A program made the position numbers and the translations under genes. The notes below the pieces were generated by a model. It was not told where the DNA came from. It saw nothing but the letters and a program-made list of their open reading frames with translations, and made no database searches. A stretch of DNA of 64,000 nucleotides, taken from CAVSVP01 sp963731125 (GTDB lineage: Bacteria; Pseudomonadota; Gammaproteobacteria; Competibacterales; Competibacteraceae). The stretch lies in contig CAVSVP010000006.1 in NCBI GenBank assembly GCA_963731125.1, positions 62,001 through 126,000 on the forward strand, in the 5' to 3' direction. This document shows, one piece after another, positions 39,179 to 48,270 of the stretch (position 1 is its first letter; every line of letters starts with the position of its first letter).

Positions 39179-41983
39179 TCACAACAGACGTAGCACACGA
39201 AACCCGAGAAAATAATCCCGAAACTCCGGCAACGCCTTGTGACGGTCCGCTGAGCGTACGCTGCGGGGCGGATCGCTCCAGGAACCACCCCGGGCCACCA
39301 TATGAGTGACACCTTCGCCGTCTGAGCACTCCTGATAGGGGCCTTGGAAGTTTTCCTGATACGCCGTACAAGTCCACTCTAATACATTTCCCAACATATC
39401 GAAGAGACCTAAGGCATTGGCCTGGTATTGCCCCACTGGAGCCGTGTAAACATAGCCGTCTCGGCAATTCATGACGGTCCAGCCGGTAAATGCGACCTTG
39501 CCCGTGAGATCGGCTGAATTGGCATAATCACAACCCTGCCCAGGATCGGATCCCCAGTAGCGTGCGTCACGGGAACCGGCACGCGCCGCATACTCCCATT
39601 CGGCCTCGGTCGGCAGGCGATATACGGATCCCGTCTGAGCTGACAGCCATTGGGTATACTCTACCGCATCTTCCCAACTTACATTGATCACCGGCCGCCG
39701 CTCCCGCCCCCACCCCTCATCGTCAGGTTTTTGCCGGCCCGTGGCTTCGGCGAATCGATCATATTCGGTAAATGTCACCTCGTATCTGCCAATGGCGAAG
39801 GGCCGCTCAATGCTTAACTGGTGCTGATGTTCATCGTTAAAGCGGCCGGCTTCGTCCGGTGGTGACCCCATGATAAAGGCTCCAGGCACGATCAGTATCA
39901 TCTCCGGTCCCTGGCCGCCGTTGGTCAGTGGATCGCGAAACAGTCTGTTAGCAGAAGAAGGCGGGCTTGACTTCAGTTGTTCTAAAGCCGCCTGGGCTTC
40001 CCGCTTATGCCCACAGAGAGGCTTGCAATGATCCAAATAGGCTTCATAAGATTCCCGTAGGTTGATACGCCGGGCCTGCGCATAAGCGAACTCATCTTGC
40101 GCTGCGGCCTCGGCACGTCGTATCTCATCTGCCAAGGTCGCCAGTGCCTTAAGCCCCGGTCGCAGAGTTTCCCCTGTTGTCAACCAATGACGGGCCTCAG
40201 CAAAGGCACCCGCGCTCAGCCTCTCCTTGGCTAAGTCGCCATAGACCAGGGCAATCCGACGCCTGCCCTCTGTGATAAAAGGATCTTGCGGATGGATGGC
40301 CTCCAATTCCTTGAGTGCGCCCAATGCATGATACGCGGCATGGCTGCTTTGTGTGAGTTCCCGAGCCTCTAGACGCGCTTCAAAACGGGCCTTGATGGCA
40401 TCAATAGCAGCCTGCCGCCGCAACCGTTCGATCGCTGCCTCGGCGGCTTGCCGATGAGTGCAATGGGGGCAGCGCTGCAGGTACAAACGATAAGCGCTAA
40501 TTGCGTCAATGCGCTCGGCTGCCGCAAAGGCACGATCATCAGTTTCCTGGCTATCGGCTTTCGCCTCAGCACGAGTAGTACTGGCTGCGGGGGGCTCTGA
40601 AACTACCGGTTTCTCTTGCGGTGCTACCGACGGCGGTTGCCCCCCGCCGCTTTCTACCGCTGGAGAAGTGGTTTGCCCGGGATTCGGCGAGTCAGGCAAC
40701 ACAGGCTGTTCTGCGCGCCACCCGTAAATAACGCTGCCAACAATGCCTAACGTGACCACGGTCGCCACCCATTTCTGAATACCTCCGCGTCCCCTGCGGC
40801 TGATAGGTTCCTGTACCGCTTCCAGGCGCTGCACCAGTTCCTGGGGACTGGCGGGACAAGAGTTGTCTCTATATTCCAGGGCCTGACGCAGTACCCGCCA
40901 GGCCTCCTCTGTCAAGGCAGCCGGTTTGCTCAACTCCGGCAGCAGGGTCGGAAAGCCGTGCGGCATCCCCTGCGCGTAAGGCGAATCCCCGGTCAGCATT
41001 TCATAAACCAGGCCAGCCAACGCAGCGATGTCTTGCTTAAAGCGGATGCTGCCGACTGTCTGAGCATCGGGCGGCAGTTCCTGAGGCAGCCCTGAATGAT
41101 CGGCATTGCGCGCCGCACCACGCGGTTCCAGCGGTTGACACGTCAGACCCAGGTCCAACACCTTGACGATGCCCCGATCTGTGATAAATACATTCGTTGG
41201 CTTCAGTGCCCGATGCGGGAGATGATAGCGCCGATGAACATAGTCCAGTGCTGCGGCAATAGGACGCAACAATGCCAGTGTGCGGGACCAGCCGAGGCCT
41301 GGCTTACCCTCCCGTTCCAACAACTCCCTCAGGTCCGTTCCTACCAAATATTCCATTTCCACGAACGGCCAGCCATCCGGACCCTGACGCCAGCCGTACA
41401 CCTTAGCGATATTGGGATGGGTGACCAAAGCTGCCAGGGTAGCCCGCACCCGAACCCTTACCCAAGAAGCGCGCAGGTTAAGCAGCTCCGTTCGATAAGC
41501 TGCGCCGGTTTCGTCCTGTAAGGCTTCCTGAAAAGACTGATTTTCCTGTAAGTGGGGAGCAAAAATTTTAAGGATTCTATGCTTGGGAAGGTCTGGCTGT
41601 TGTGCATTTTGCGACACTTCACGAGCTAACCAGACTCGCCCTTTGTCCTCTGCGTCGAGTTTGCGTTCCAGGCGAAACCGGTGGTCGCAGGGGCCGATTT
41701 CCATACCCTCTGCCAACATTTCTAAATAGATGAGTGCAGGCGACAAACCGCCTTCGTCATCTTTTAAGACAAGCACCCCTGCATCGCTGTCAGGCTCATG
41801 CGCTTCCGTTGGCGACCGATCGCTCAGCAACTCGCCAGGGCGCGGAAGGCGGGACGTATCGATATTGCCTTCTTGCCGCAAGGCGCTAAGCAAATACCCT
41901 CTCAGTTCCCGGAATTCAACGTCGTTGAGATACCCCGAAATACGAGCGTCTTCCAGCTGTTTTAGCCGTGATTTAAGATCCAT
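39179..41983 (-). CDS. pseudokinase-like membrane protein with sulfatase-modifying-factor domain
   Basis: 934 aa. Residues ~100-395 have a Ser/Thr kinase fold; the VAIK-type lysine is ILKIF (K139), but the catalytic loop reads HRALKPTN (257-264) with Ala259 where Asp is needed, and DFG is DLG (277-279). TM helix ~403-421, then a Pro/Ser-rich linker, TPR-like helices (~490-680), and a SUMF1/formylglycine-type domain (692-934: GAFIMGSPPDEAGRFNDE, RLPTEAEWEYAARAG, NVLEWTC, ARGGSWSD). The two active-site cysteines of true formylglycine enzymes are absent. Probably a signalling or ligand-binding receptor. Confidence 0.85.
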   Translation of the reverse strand: MDLKSRLKQLEDARISGYLNDVEFRELRGYLLSALRQEGNIDTSRLPRPGELLSDRSPTEAHEPDSDAGVLVLKDDEGGLSPALIYLEMLAEGMEIGPCDHRFRLERKLDAEDKGRVWLAREVSQNAQQPDLPKHRILKIFAPHLQENQSFQEALQDETGAAYRTELLNLRASWVRVRVRATLAALVTHPNIAKVYGWRQGPDGWPFVEMEYLVGTDLRELLEREGKPGLGWSRTLALLRPIAAALDYVHRRYHLPHRALKPTNVFITDRGIVKVLDLGLTCQPLEPRGAARNADHSGLPQELPPDAQTVGSIRFKQDIAALAGLVYEMLTGDSPYAQGMPHGFPTLLPELSKPAALTEEAWRVLRQALEYRDNSCPASPQELVQRLEAVQEPISRRGRGGIQKWVATVVTLGIVGSVIYGWRAEQPVLPDSPNPGQTTSPAVESGGGQPPSVAPQEKPVVSEPPAASTTRAEAKADSQETDDRAFAAAERIDAISAYRLYLQRCPHCTHRQAAEAAIERLRRQAAIDAIKARFEARLEARELTQSSHAAYHALGALKELEAIHPQDPFITEGRRRIALVYGDLAKERLSAGAFAEARHWLTTGETLRPGLKALATLADEIRRAEAAAQDEFAYAQARRINLRESYEAYLDHCKPLCGHKREAQAALEQLKSSPPSSANRLFRDPLTNGGQGPEMILIVPGAFIMGSPPDEAGRFNDEHQHQLSIERPFAIGRYEVTFTEYDRFAEATGRQKPDDEGWGRERRPVINVSWEDAVEYTQWLSAQTGSVYRLPTEAEWEYAARAGSRDARYWGSDPGQGCDYANSADLTGKVAFTGWTVMNCRDGYVYTAPVGQYQANALGLFDMLGNVLEWTCTAYQENFQGPYQECSDGEGVTHMVARGGSWSDPPRSVRSADRHKALPEFRDYFLGFRVLRLL

Positions 41984-42140
41984 TTATGCGGTCACTCCCT
42001 GCCCTATCGCCCCTCAAGAAAAACGCTGACTGAGGCACATTTATTGTAACCGATCGTAGCCATTTAGTCTCTATATTGGCAACTTCTGTTAGACTTTCGT
42101 AGCGCCAATCCTAAGACAGAGTTTGGCGAGGAGGCGAACC

Positions 42141-42833
42141 ATGAGCGAAATTATTTTATACGGTGCGCGGGCATGCCCTTTTGTTCACCGTACACGATTG
42201 GTTTTATTAGAAAAGAGAGTTGACTTTGAGTGGGTTGAAATTGATCTGCGCACGCCGCCGGAGTGGTTTTTTCAGCTTTCCCCCTACGGTAAAGTACCCG
42301 TTCTCAAGTATGGCGAAGATCTGGTCTGGGAATCGACGATTATCAACGAATATTTAGATGAAGTGTTTCCCGAACCGCCCTTACTACCGGCGCAACCGAG
42401 CCAGCGTGCCTGGGCGCGTTTTTGGATCGATTTTGCCAACACCAAATTTGTGCCATGGTTTTACAAATTATTGCTTGAACAACGGCCGGAAAAGCAAGCG
42501 CAACGGACTACAGAATTAGCCGAACACTTGTTGTTTCTGGAAAACGCAGGATTAGGACACGCTAACGCCGGCAGCTACTGGCTGGACGAGCAACTGAGTT
42601 TGGTGGATTTAGCTTTCTATCCTTTTTTTGAACGGTTATGCGTGCTGGAGTATTACCGGCATTTCACCCTGCCGACGGCCTGCTCCCGGCTGTCTACCTG
42701 GTGGAAACGAATCAACCAGCGGGACACCGTGCGCCAACTGCAAAACCCGGCGGAATACTACCTCAAGGCTTATGCCCATTATGCCGATGGCAGTGCGGCC
42801 GGCAGCACGGTGCGGGATATGCAGAGTGCCTAA
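42141..42833 (+). CDS. glutathione S-transferase family protein
   Basis: 230 aa from ATG 42141, preceded by GGAGG. Thioredoxin-like half: ILYGARACPFVHRTRLVLLEK, then SPYGKVPVLKYGEDLVWESTIINEYLDE (cis-Pro and Glu-Ser glutathione site, written in part). Helical C-terminal half from ~90. Substrate unknown; could be a stress or stringent-starvation type GST. Confidence 0.88.
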   Translation: MSEIILYGARACPFVHRTRLVLLEKRVDFEWVEIDLRTPPEWFFQLSPYGKVPVLKYGEDLVWESTIINEYLDEVFPEPPLLPAQPSQRAWARFWIDFANTKFVPWFYKLLLEQRPEKQAQRTTELAEHLLFLENAGLGHANAGSYWLDEQLSLVDLAFYPFFERLCVLEYYRHFTLPTACSRLSTWWKRINQRDTVRQLQNPAEYYLKAYAHYADGSAAGSTVRDMQSA

Positions 42834-42844
42834 AAGCCGTTGCC

Positions 42845-43858
42845 TTACGTCGGTAAACCGAGCCGCTCTCGCAGCATAGTATCCAAGGCCGGCAAGGAAG
42901 TCCGATCAATCAGCCGGAGCGCAGGTAGCCCTGTAAGCCGTTTAACCAACGCTACTCCGGCATCGGTGTTGCAGGCAATCCCTGCCACCAGATCCGGCCT
43001 CTTGCCAAAGGCATTCATGATGCCCACTACCGCATAAGGATCGGAAGCGCATAGCAACAGCATCTTAATATTGCTTGCCAAAAGGTCGACCAAGGTATTG
43101 CCGTTATAAGGTTCCAGGGGAGAAGCACCGGCTTCGATCACCGCCACTTCCGCCGCTACGCTTGCCATGCGCGACAAGAGTCCGCCGATGGCGGAGCGGT
43201 ATTCTGCTTGAGAACAGATGGTAGAAGGCAAGCCGGCATCCACAAAATCAAAAATAGCATCGGCACCCGCATCGCCCATCGAGAGCACATCCCGATAACG
43301 ACCCGCACCGGTCAACTTGGCGGCCAGTACCCGCAAACCCATGGCTTTCAGGCGCCGGATAATAATCTGGGCCGAGCGGGTTTTGCCCGCCGACATGGAA
43401 CTGCCGACAATTAACACCACAGGCAGCGTAAAGGCACTGCCTGGAATGGGCGAGGGAACACACTCTCTCATGGTCAGCTTGCGCCCCTCTACCAGCACAT
43501 GTCCTAAGTAGATCAGTTCGGTCAGATCGGCTAAAAAAGGCGACTTGGAAGTCAGCCGGCCAAATAATCCGGCTGCAGTCATGGCTTGCATAAATCCATC
43601 GTCACCGATGTCTTCCCAGCTACCGGTGGCTTCCAGCGTAGCAAAGCGTGTGCCCAGAGCGCCCAGCAGCCGGTCACCGAAGTCTACTCTGACAAGGCGT
43701 CCATTTTCCAGCTCGATCCTGACACCGTGGCCGGGGGGCTTGCTCACTTCGCCCACTACATAGTCGCCTGCCGCCCATTCCCGGCGTGGCAGCGCCTTTA
43801 AGGTATAGTCTTCAAACTTAGCGATACGGCTTAACGCCGTACGGATAATCCGGTTCAT
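42845..43858 (-). CDS. DUF1611 P-loop NTPase-like protein
   Basis: 337 aa. The second half (~145-335) has a P-loop, VVLIVGSSMSAGKTRSAQIII, and a DUF1611 pattern; the N-terminal half is beta-rich. Function unknown, possibly ATP-grasp-like amino-acid or peptide ligation by family context. Overlaps the M20 peptidase gene upstream by four bases (43855-43858), so likely co-translated. Confidence 0.78.
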   Translation of the reverse strand: MNRIIRTALSRIAKFEDYTLKALPRREWAAGDYVVGEVSKPPGHGVRIELENGRLVRVDFGDRLLGALGTRFATLEATGSWEDIGDDGFMQAMTAAGLFGRLTSKSPFLADLTELIYLGHVLVEGRKLTMRECVPSPIPGSAFTLPVVLIVGSSMSAGKTRSAQIIIRRLKAMGLRVLAAKLTGAGRYRDVLSMGDAGADAIFDFVDAGLPSTICSQAEYRSAIGGLLSRMASVAAEVAVIEAGASPLEPYNGNTLVDLLASNIKMLLLCASDPYAVVGIMNAFGKRPDLVAGIACNTDAGVALVKRLTGLPALRLIDRTSLPALDTMLRERLGLPT

Positions 43859-45024
43859 GAGGCCTCCGCATAAGCCAGCGGAGGAGCCAGCAGCAACATA
43901 GCCAGCAAAGCGGCGCGTTCGGGCAGCTTGCTGATAAATAAAAATTCGTGGTGGGCGTGGGCGCCGTCGCCCACGGCGCCCAGACCGTCCAGAGTGGCAG
44001 TAAACTGGCTGGTGGTATTGCCATCCGAACCACCGCCTGCGGCCGCCTCCCTCAGTTCCAGGCCCAACTCCCGGCCAAGGCTTAGCGCCAGTTCCCAGAG
44101 CGCTTTGCCGGCCGCCGTTTGCTCCATGGGCGGGCGGCCAAAGCGCCCTTCTACCTCGAGGCGCACGCCGGGTGTGGCGGGCGTGAGGGAGTGAATGGCC
44201 GTTTCCAAACGGCGTGCGGCCTCGCGCGTGGGCACCCGCACATCAATAACGCAGCGCCCTTCCGGCGCAACCACATTGGCACCGAGGCCGCCTTCTATCA
44301 TCCCCACGTTCACCGTCACCCCAGCCGCCGGATCGTTCAACGCGAACAGCCGTTGAATCTGATGGGACAGTTCTAAAATAGCGCTGGCACCGCTCTCCGG
44401 ATTTAGCCCCGCATGGGCCGCCTTGCCCTTAACCGTCAGCGTAAAGCGACCAACCCCTTTGCGGGACGTTTTAATACGGCCGTCCTGTCCCAAAGATGGC
44501 TCCAACACATAAGCTCGATTGGCAATACGCGCCAGGCGCCGGATGCGGAGCGTGGATTCATGACTGCCGATTTCCTCATCGGAATTTACAAAGACCACAG
44601 GCATCACGACCGTCTTCAGCTGTAGGGCGCGTAGGGCCTCGAGAGCAAATACTATCTGCGTTAGACCTCCCTTCATATCATACACGCCGGGGCCATGCAG
44701 CCGGTCCTGCTCCATCCGCACCGGCATTTCCACCAAGGTTCCTACCGGCCAGACCGTATCAACATGGCCAATTAGTAATTGCACCGGCTGGCCGCGGCGC
44801 CGCTTCCGGGGACGCGCGTAAAGCTGACCGCCGCTCTGCGGTCCCGGCAGACGCCGAGCAACCAAATCCAATTCGGTTAAAACCTTGGCCAACAACGCAA
44901 AGGCCGGTTCTTGAGTCGCACGTTGCCGAGACGGCGATTCCAATTTGGCCAACTCCTCAAGAAAAGCCACCATGGCGTCCTGGCGGCCTCGGATATAAGT
45001 CAAAATTTGCTCGGCGGTGGACAT
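43855..45024 (-). CDS. M20 family metallopeptidase (CPG2-like)
   Basis: 389 aa. Metal-binding motifs: LLIGHVDTVWP (first His), GPGVYDMKGGL (bridging Asp), NSDEEIGS (Glu pair), and the C-terminal H in GAHAHHEFLF; resembles carboxypeptidase G2. Likely zinc-dependent hydrolase of a peptide or N-acyl amino acid. Overlaps both neighbours by four and one base: operon flavin reductase - M20 - DUF1611. Could feed a substrate to the DUF1611 protein. Confidence 0.88.
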   Translation of the reverse strand: MSTAEQILTYIRGRQDAMVAFLEELAKLESPSRQRATQEPAFALLAKVLTELDLVARRLPGPQSGGQLYARPRKRRRGQPVQLLIGHVDTVWPVGTLVEMPVRMEQDRLHGPGVYDMKGGLTQIVFALEALRALQLKTVVMPVVFVNSDEEIGSHESTLRIRRLARIANRAYVLEPSLGQDGRIKTSRKGVGRFTLTVKGKAAHAGLNPESGASAILELSHQIQRLFALNDPAAGVTVNVGMIEGGLGANVVAPEGRCVIDVRVPTREAARRLETAIHSLTPATPGVRLEVEGRFGRPPMEQTAAGKALWELALSLGRELGLELREAAAGGGSDGNTTSQFTATLDGLGAVGDGAHAHHEFLFISKLPERAALLAMLLLAPPLAYAEAS

Positions 45025-45644
45025 TAGCGTTTAAATCCGGCAGGCAGGGGAAATCCCTGGCTATGATCGATGACGGCAAAACGTCCGGGATAGAGATAGG
45101 CGAACAGAGGCTCCTCATGGATAATTTCATTATCTTCACGATCCTGGCTACGCAGCGCTTTGCTATGAACATGGGCGGCAACTACCCTGCCGACGATCAG
45201 ACTGTTGGCGCCAAAGCCATCGATGATCCGGTCTAATTCGCATTCCAGATAACGGTCGCAACCCTCCACCAACACACCGTTCACACTCTGGGAGGGAAAC
45301 ACAGGCAGCGCTTGCAGCGTCGGCTTATCCGCTTCTTCACACCGAGGAGCCGCGGCTAAGCTGGTGATTACCACCTGCTCGGGACGCGGATAACTGACGG
45401 TAAAGGATTGGTTGCGCTTAATGTTTTGATACGTTCGATGCCGGGGCGTGCAGACGAAGCCGAACCAATTTTCCCAACCCATGGGCATGGCCATATGCTT
45501 AGGCGCCAGGTCGTGACCACCGTCCGCCTCCCGCGTACCCACTAAAACGAGCGGGAATACGCTAAAGAAGCGCTCCCAAACCGGCTCATCGATGGCTAAA
45601 GTCACCAGTTGTTCGGGTAAACCCATCACCTTCTCCTCACTCAA
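45024..45644 (-). CDS. flavin reductase-like FMN-binding protein
   Basis: 206 aa. The flavin reductase split barrel is recognisable: FPLVLVGTREADGGHDLAPKHM, FGFVCTPRHRTYQNIKRNQSFTVSYP and YLECELDRIIDGFG. First gene of the minus-strand operon. Substrate unknown; similar proteins reduce or shelter FMN. Confidence 0.82.
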   Translation of the reverse strand: MSEEKVMGLPEQLVTLAIDEPVWERFFSVFPLVLVGTREADGGHDLAPKHMAMPMGWENWFGFVCTPRHRTYQNIKRNQSFTVSYPRPEQVVITSLAAAPRCEEADKPTLQALPVFPSQSVNGVLVEGCDRYLECELDRIIDGFGANSLIVGRVVAAHVHSKALRSQDREDNEIIHEEPLFAYLYPGRFAVIDHSQGFPLPAGFKR

Positions 45645-46138
45645 GCATTAAAATATTAACAATCACTCAACATCTCTCCCCCCGACTAATTAAGATGCAC
45701 TCTCAGCCCGCTGAGCAGAGGACGTCCTTGCCACTCGTCCGCTACCGCTTCCAGCAACGGGTAGCGCCCGGCTTCCAGGGTCTGTCGTTCATCTTGCCCA
45801 TAACCCGTCGGTTGTTGCCCCAGATCTTGAACAACGATTGCCCTAACTGCCCTCATCTCAGCAGATGGAAAACGCAGCTGCTTTCGAGTAGACTGAGACA
45901 CAGGCAACGACGTTTGCCTTCTTCGAAAACGTTATTGATATAATAGCCATTATCGGAAATAAGCTATTGACCGACTTAATTACTTGTACATCAGGGGCAA
46001 TAACTCGCCGAAACTTTAAAACCGATAATGTCTAATATTCATTGTATCAGTGGTTCAAACAAGTTTCGCCCTTCTTTATGCATTTAGATTAGCGATAATT
46101 TTTCAGTAAGTAATTGAAAAAATTATAAAAAATTACAA
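45645..46138. other. intergenic region, AT-rich on its right part
   Basis: About 490 bases without a convincing gene. A minus-strand frame at 45686-45907 starts only with TTG and is not recognised. The right half is AT-rich; TATAAT at 45939-45944 with TTGCCT about 19 bases upstream is a possible sigma-70 promoter for the sulfotransferase gene, or the start of the orphan region. Confidence 0.4.
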
Positions 46139-47044
46139 ATGTCGAATGCAGGCCCAGATTTCATCGGAATAGGCTCCCATAAAGCGGGCTCCAGCTGGCT
46201 ATTCTGGATACTGAGTCATCACCCGGACGTCAAAATGGGACCCGTGAAGGAGGTGCATTATTTCGATTGCTCGCCCCGGTATCCCTCAACGAATCGTCTA
46301 TTCTACAAGTGCTTACATCAGAGGATACTGCGACGCAACTTTCGAACATATGCATTCAATCAATTGAAGTCAGCCTATCGTGATTATCATTGCGGCCGCA
46401 TCGACGACGCCCGATGGAGGCTTAGATACGTTTTAGGCACATATAACGACAATTGGTATAAGTCCCTGTTCGATTGCAAAAAGATGAGCGGTGAAATCAC
46501 GCCTGCCTATTCCCTTCTTGCCGTGGACGACATAAAACGGATCCGCTGTCTTTTTCCCGAAGTCAAGATCCTGATGACATTGAGAAACCCGATTGACCGC
46601 GCATGGTCTCATATTCGCTTCGACGCAAAAATAGGCTTGTTCAAACATCTGGGTGATCTTGAGAAAATGCGGGGATTTGTGGACAGCCGCAGACAAGTTA
46701 TGCGGGGCGACTACTTACGCACGCTGGATAATTGGAGCAAGGTCTTTCCTGATCAAAATTTCTTCCTCGGATTCTACGACGAAATTCTTGAACAGCCGGA
46801 GGAATTTATGCGTAAGGTTTGCGATTTTCTCGGGTTGGATTGTATCATTCCGCACGAAAAGCTGGACACAAAGGTGAATTCGTCGCCAAAACTGGCGATG
46901 CCTAGGAAGCTGGAAACCTATATCGCGGAAAAATACTACGACGACATTTTGGAGCTTACCAGGCGATTCGGCGGATATACTCTGCGTTGGTTGCATGATG
47001 CCGAAGCCGCTTTGCGTCATAGGCGGATAACGCTAAAGAAATAA
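46139..47044 (+). CDS. sulfotransferase
   Basis: 301 aa. The PAPS 5'-phosphosulfate loop is IGSHKAGSSWLFWILS near the N-terminus; the 3'-phosphate site is around LMTLRNPIDRAWSH, then FLGFYDEIL and CDFLGL follow. It transfers sulfate to a hydroxyl (probably carbohydrate or lipid; acceptor unknown). Starts at ATG 46139 with no ribosome site and an AT-rich upstream region, so the start is less certain. Base composition suggests acquisition by transfer. Confidence 0.85.
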   Translation: MSNAGPDFIGIGSHKAGSSWLFWILSHHPDVKMGPVKEVHYFDCSPRYPSTNRLFYKCLHQRILRRNFRTYAFNQLKSAYRDYHCGRIDDARWRLRYVLGTYNDNWYKSLFDCKKMSGEITPAYSLLAVDDIKRIRCLFPEVKILMTLRNPIDRAWSHIRFDAKIGLFKHLGDLEKMRGFVDSRRQVMRGDYLRTLDNWSKVFPDQNFFLGFYDEILEQPEEFMRKVCDFLGLDCIIPHEKLDTKVNSSPKLAMPRKLETYIAEKYYDDILELTRRFGGYTLRWLHDAEAALRHRRITLKK

Positions 47045-47083
47045 TAGCAGCCCCGGGAATGATCCTTACTACAGGAGTTACCC

Positions 47084-48268
47084 ATGCGTCATACCCTCTC
47101 CTTGGTTGCCTGCTTCCTTTTCTTGATTTCTCTCGGGGTCGGTACCACAACGCCAAAACCTGTCTACATCGGACTTGACGCTGAGTTTGGTATAACCGAT
47201 AGCACCTCCGCTCAGGCCATCGAACGGGGGATTCTAATTGCCATCGATGAAATCAACCGGGCCGGCGGTGTCCTTAACGGCCGTCCACTGGTACTGCAGT
47301 GTAAAGATAACCACTCGGTGACGGCACGCGGCATCCAGAATCTCAAGGATTTTGCCAAAGTCCCTGATCTAGTTGCCATGTTCGTGGGACGCTTCAGCCC
47401 CGTTGTCCTTGAGTATATTGAGTTAGCTCACGACCTGCAGATGATTATCCTGGATCCCTGGGCGGCGGCGGATGCCATTACCAACAACGGGTTCTCCCCG
47501 AACTACGCTTTCCGTCTATCGCTGCAAGACAGTCTCGCAATGCCCGTCATGTTTTACCATGCAGCAGAAAAAGGGGCGCAGCGTGTCGGCTTGCTGCTGC
47601 CTACCACTTCATGGGGACGCAGCAATCTCACCGCTGCCGAACGCTATCTGACGGAAACACCGCTACCACGCGTCGTGGCAACCGCCTGGTACGACCGGGG
47701 CGACTCGTCCATGCTGGACAAATATGAGAAACTGCGCAATGCTGGCGCAGAGGCCGTGCTGTTCGTCGCCAACGATAGCGAAGCCGTTATTCTCGCTAAG
47801 GAGGTAGCCGCCTTGCCCAAGGAACAAAGACTACCCATTGTTAGTCATTGGGGCGTGACCGGAGGCAACTTTTTCAGTCTCGTTGGCGACGACCTCAGTA
47901 AAATCGACTATTCAGTGGTGCAGACTTTTAGCTTTTTCAAAGCTGATTCAGCCATGGTAGAGCGGGTAATGACGGTAGCCAAGCACCTCTTTCCGGATGT
48001 CACTACAATTGCAGATATAGCATCGCCGGTTGGAGTGGGCCACGCCTATGACCTGACTCATCTGCTGGCCCGGGCGATCGAGCTGGCGGAAACAACAGAA
48101 CGAACCGCTATCCGAGATGCTCTGGAAAAGGTCAAAAACTACCGTGGGTTAGTCAAATTCTACCGGCACCCCTTTTCGCCGAACGACCACGATGCCCTGG
48201 GAGCCAATGACGTTTTTATGGCTACCTACCGGGCCGATGGGGCCATTGTTCCTCTGCGTCATCAATAG
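47084..48268 (+). CDS. ABC-type substrate-binding protein (branched-chain amino acid/urea type), orphan
   Basis: 394 aa. Signal peptide (HTLSLVACFLFLISLGVGT), AGGAG before ATG. Peripla_BP_6-type fold: IEINRAGGVLNGRPLVL-like core, DAITNNGFSPNYAFRLS, AVLFVANDSEAVI, HAYDLTHLLARAIE. No permease or ATPase genes are near. It is directly followed (2 bases) by a histidine kinase, which suggests it serves as a ligand sensor partner instead of a transporter. Confidence 0.87.
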   Translation: MRHTLSLVACFLFLISLGVGTTTPKPVYIGLDAEFGITDSTSAQAIERGILIAIDEINRAGGVLNGRPLVLQCKDNHSVTARGIQNLKDFAKVPDLVAMFVGRFSPVVLEYIELAHDLQMIILDPWAAADAITNNGFSPNYAFRLSLQDSLAMPVMFYHAAEKGAQRVGLLLPTTSWGRSNLTAAERYLTETPLPRVVATAWYDRGDSSMLDKYEKLRNAGAEAVLFVANDSEAVILAKEVAALPKEQRLPIVSHWGVTGGNFFSLVGDDLSKIDYSVVQTFSFFKADSAMVERVMTVAKHLFPDVTTIADIASPVGVGHAYDLTHLLARAIELAETTERTAIRDALEKVKNYRGLVKFYRHPFSPNDHDALGANDVFMATYRADGAIVPLRHQ

Positions 48269-48270
48269 TA

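Noticed and set aside
45686..45907. Minus-strand 73-codon frame and plus-strand 82-codon frame before the sulfotransferase
   Set aside because: The minus-strand frame starts only at TTG and neither product is recognised; probably chance frames, although a gene remnant cannot be excluded.
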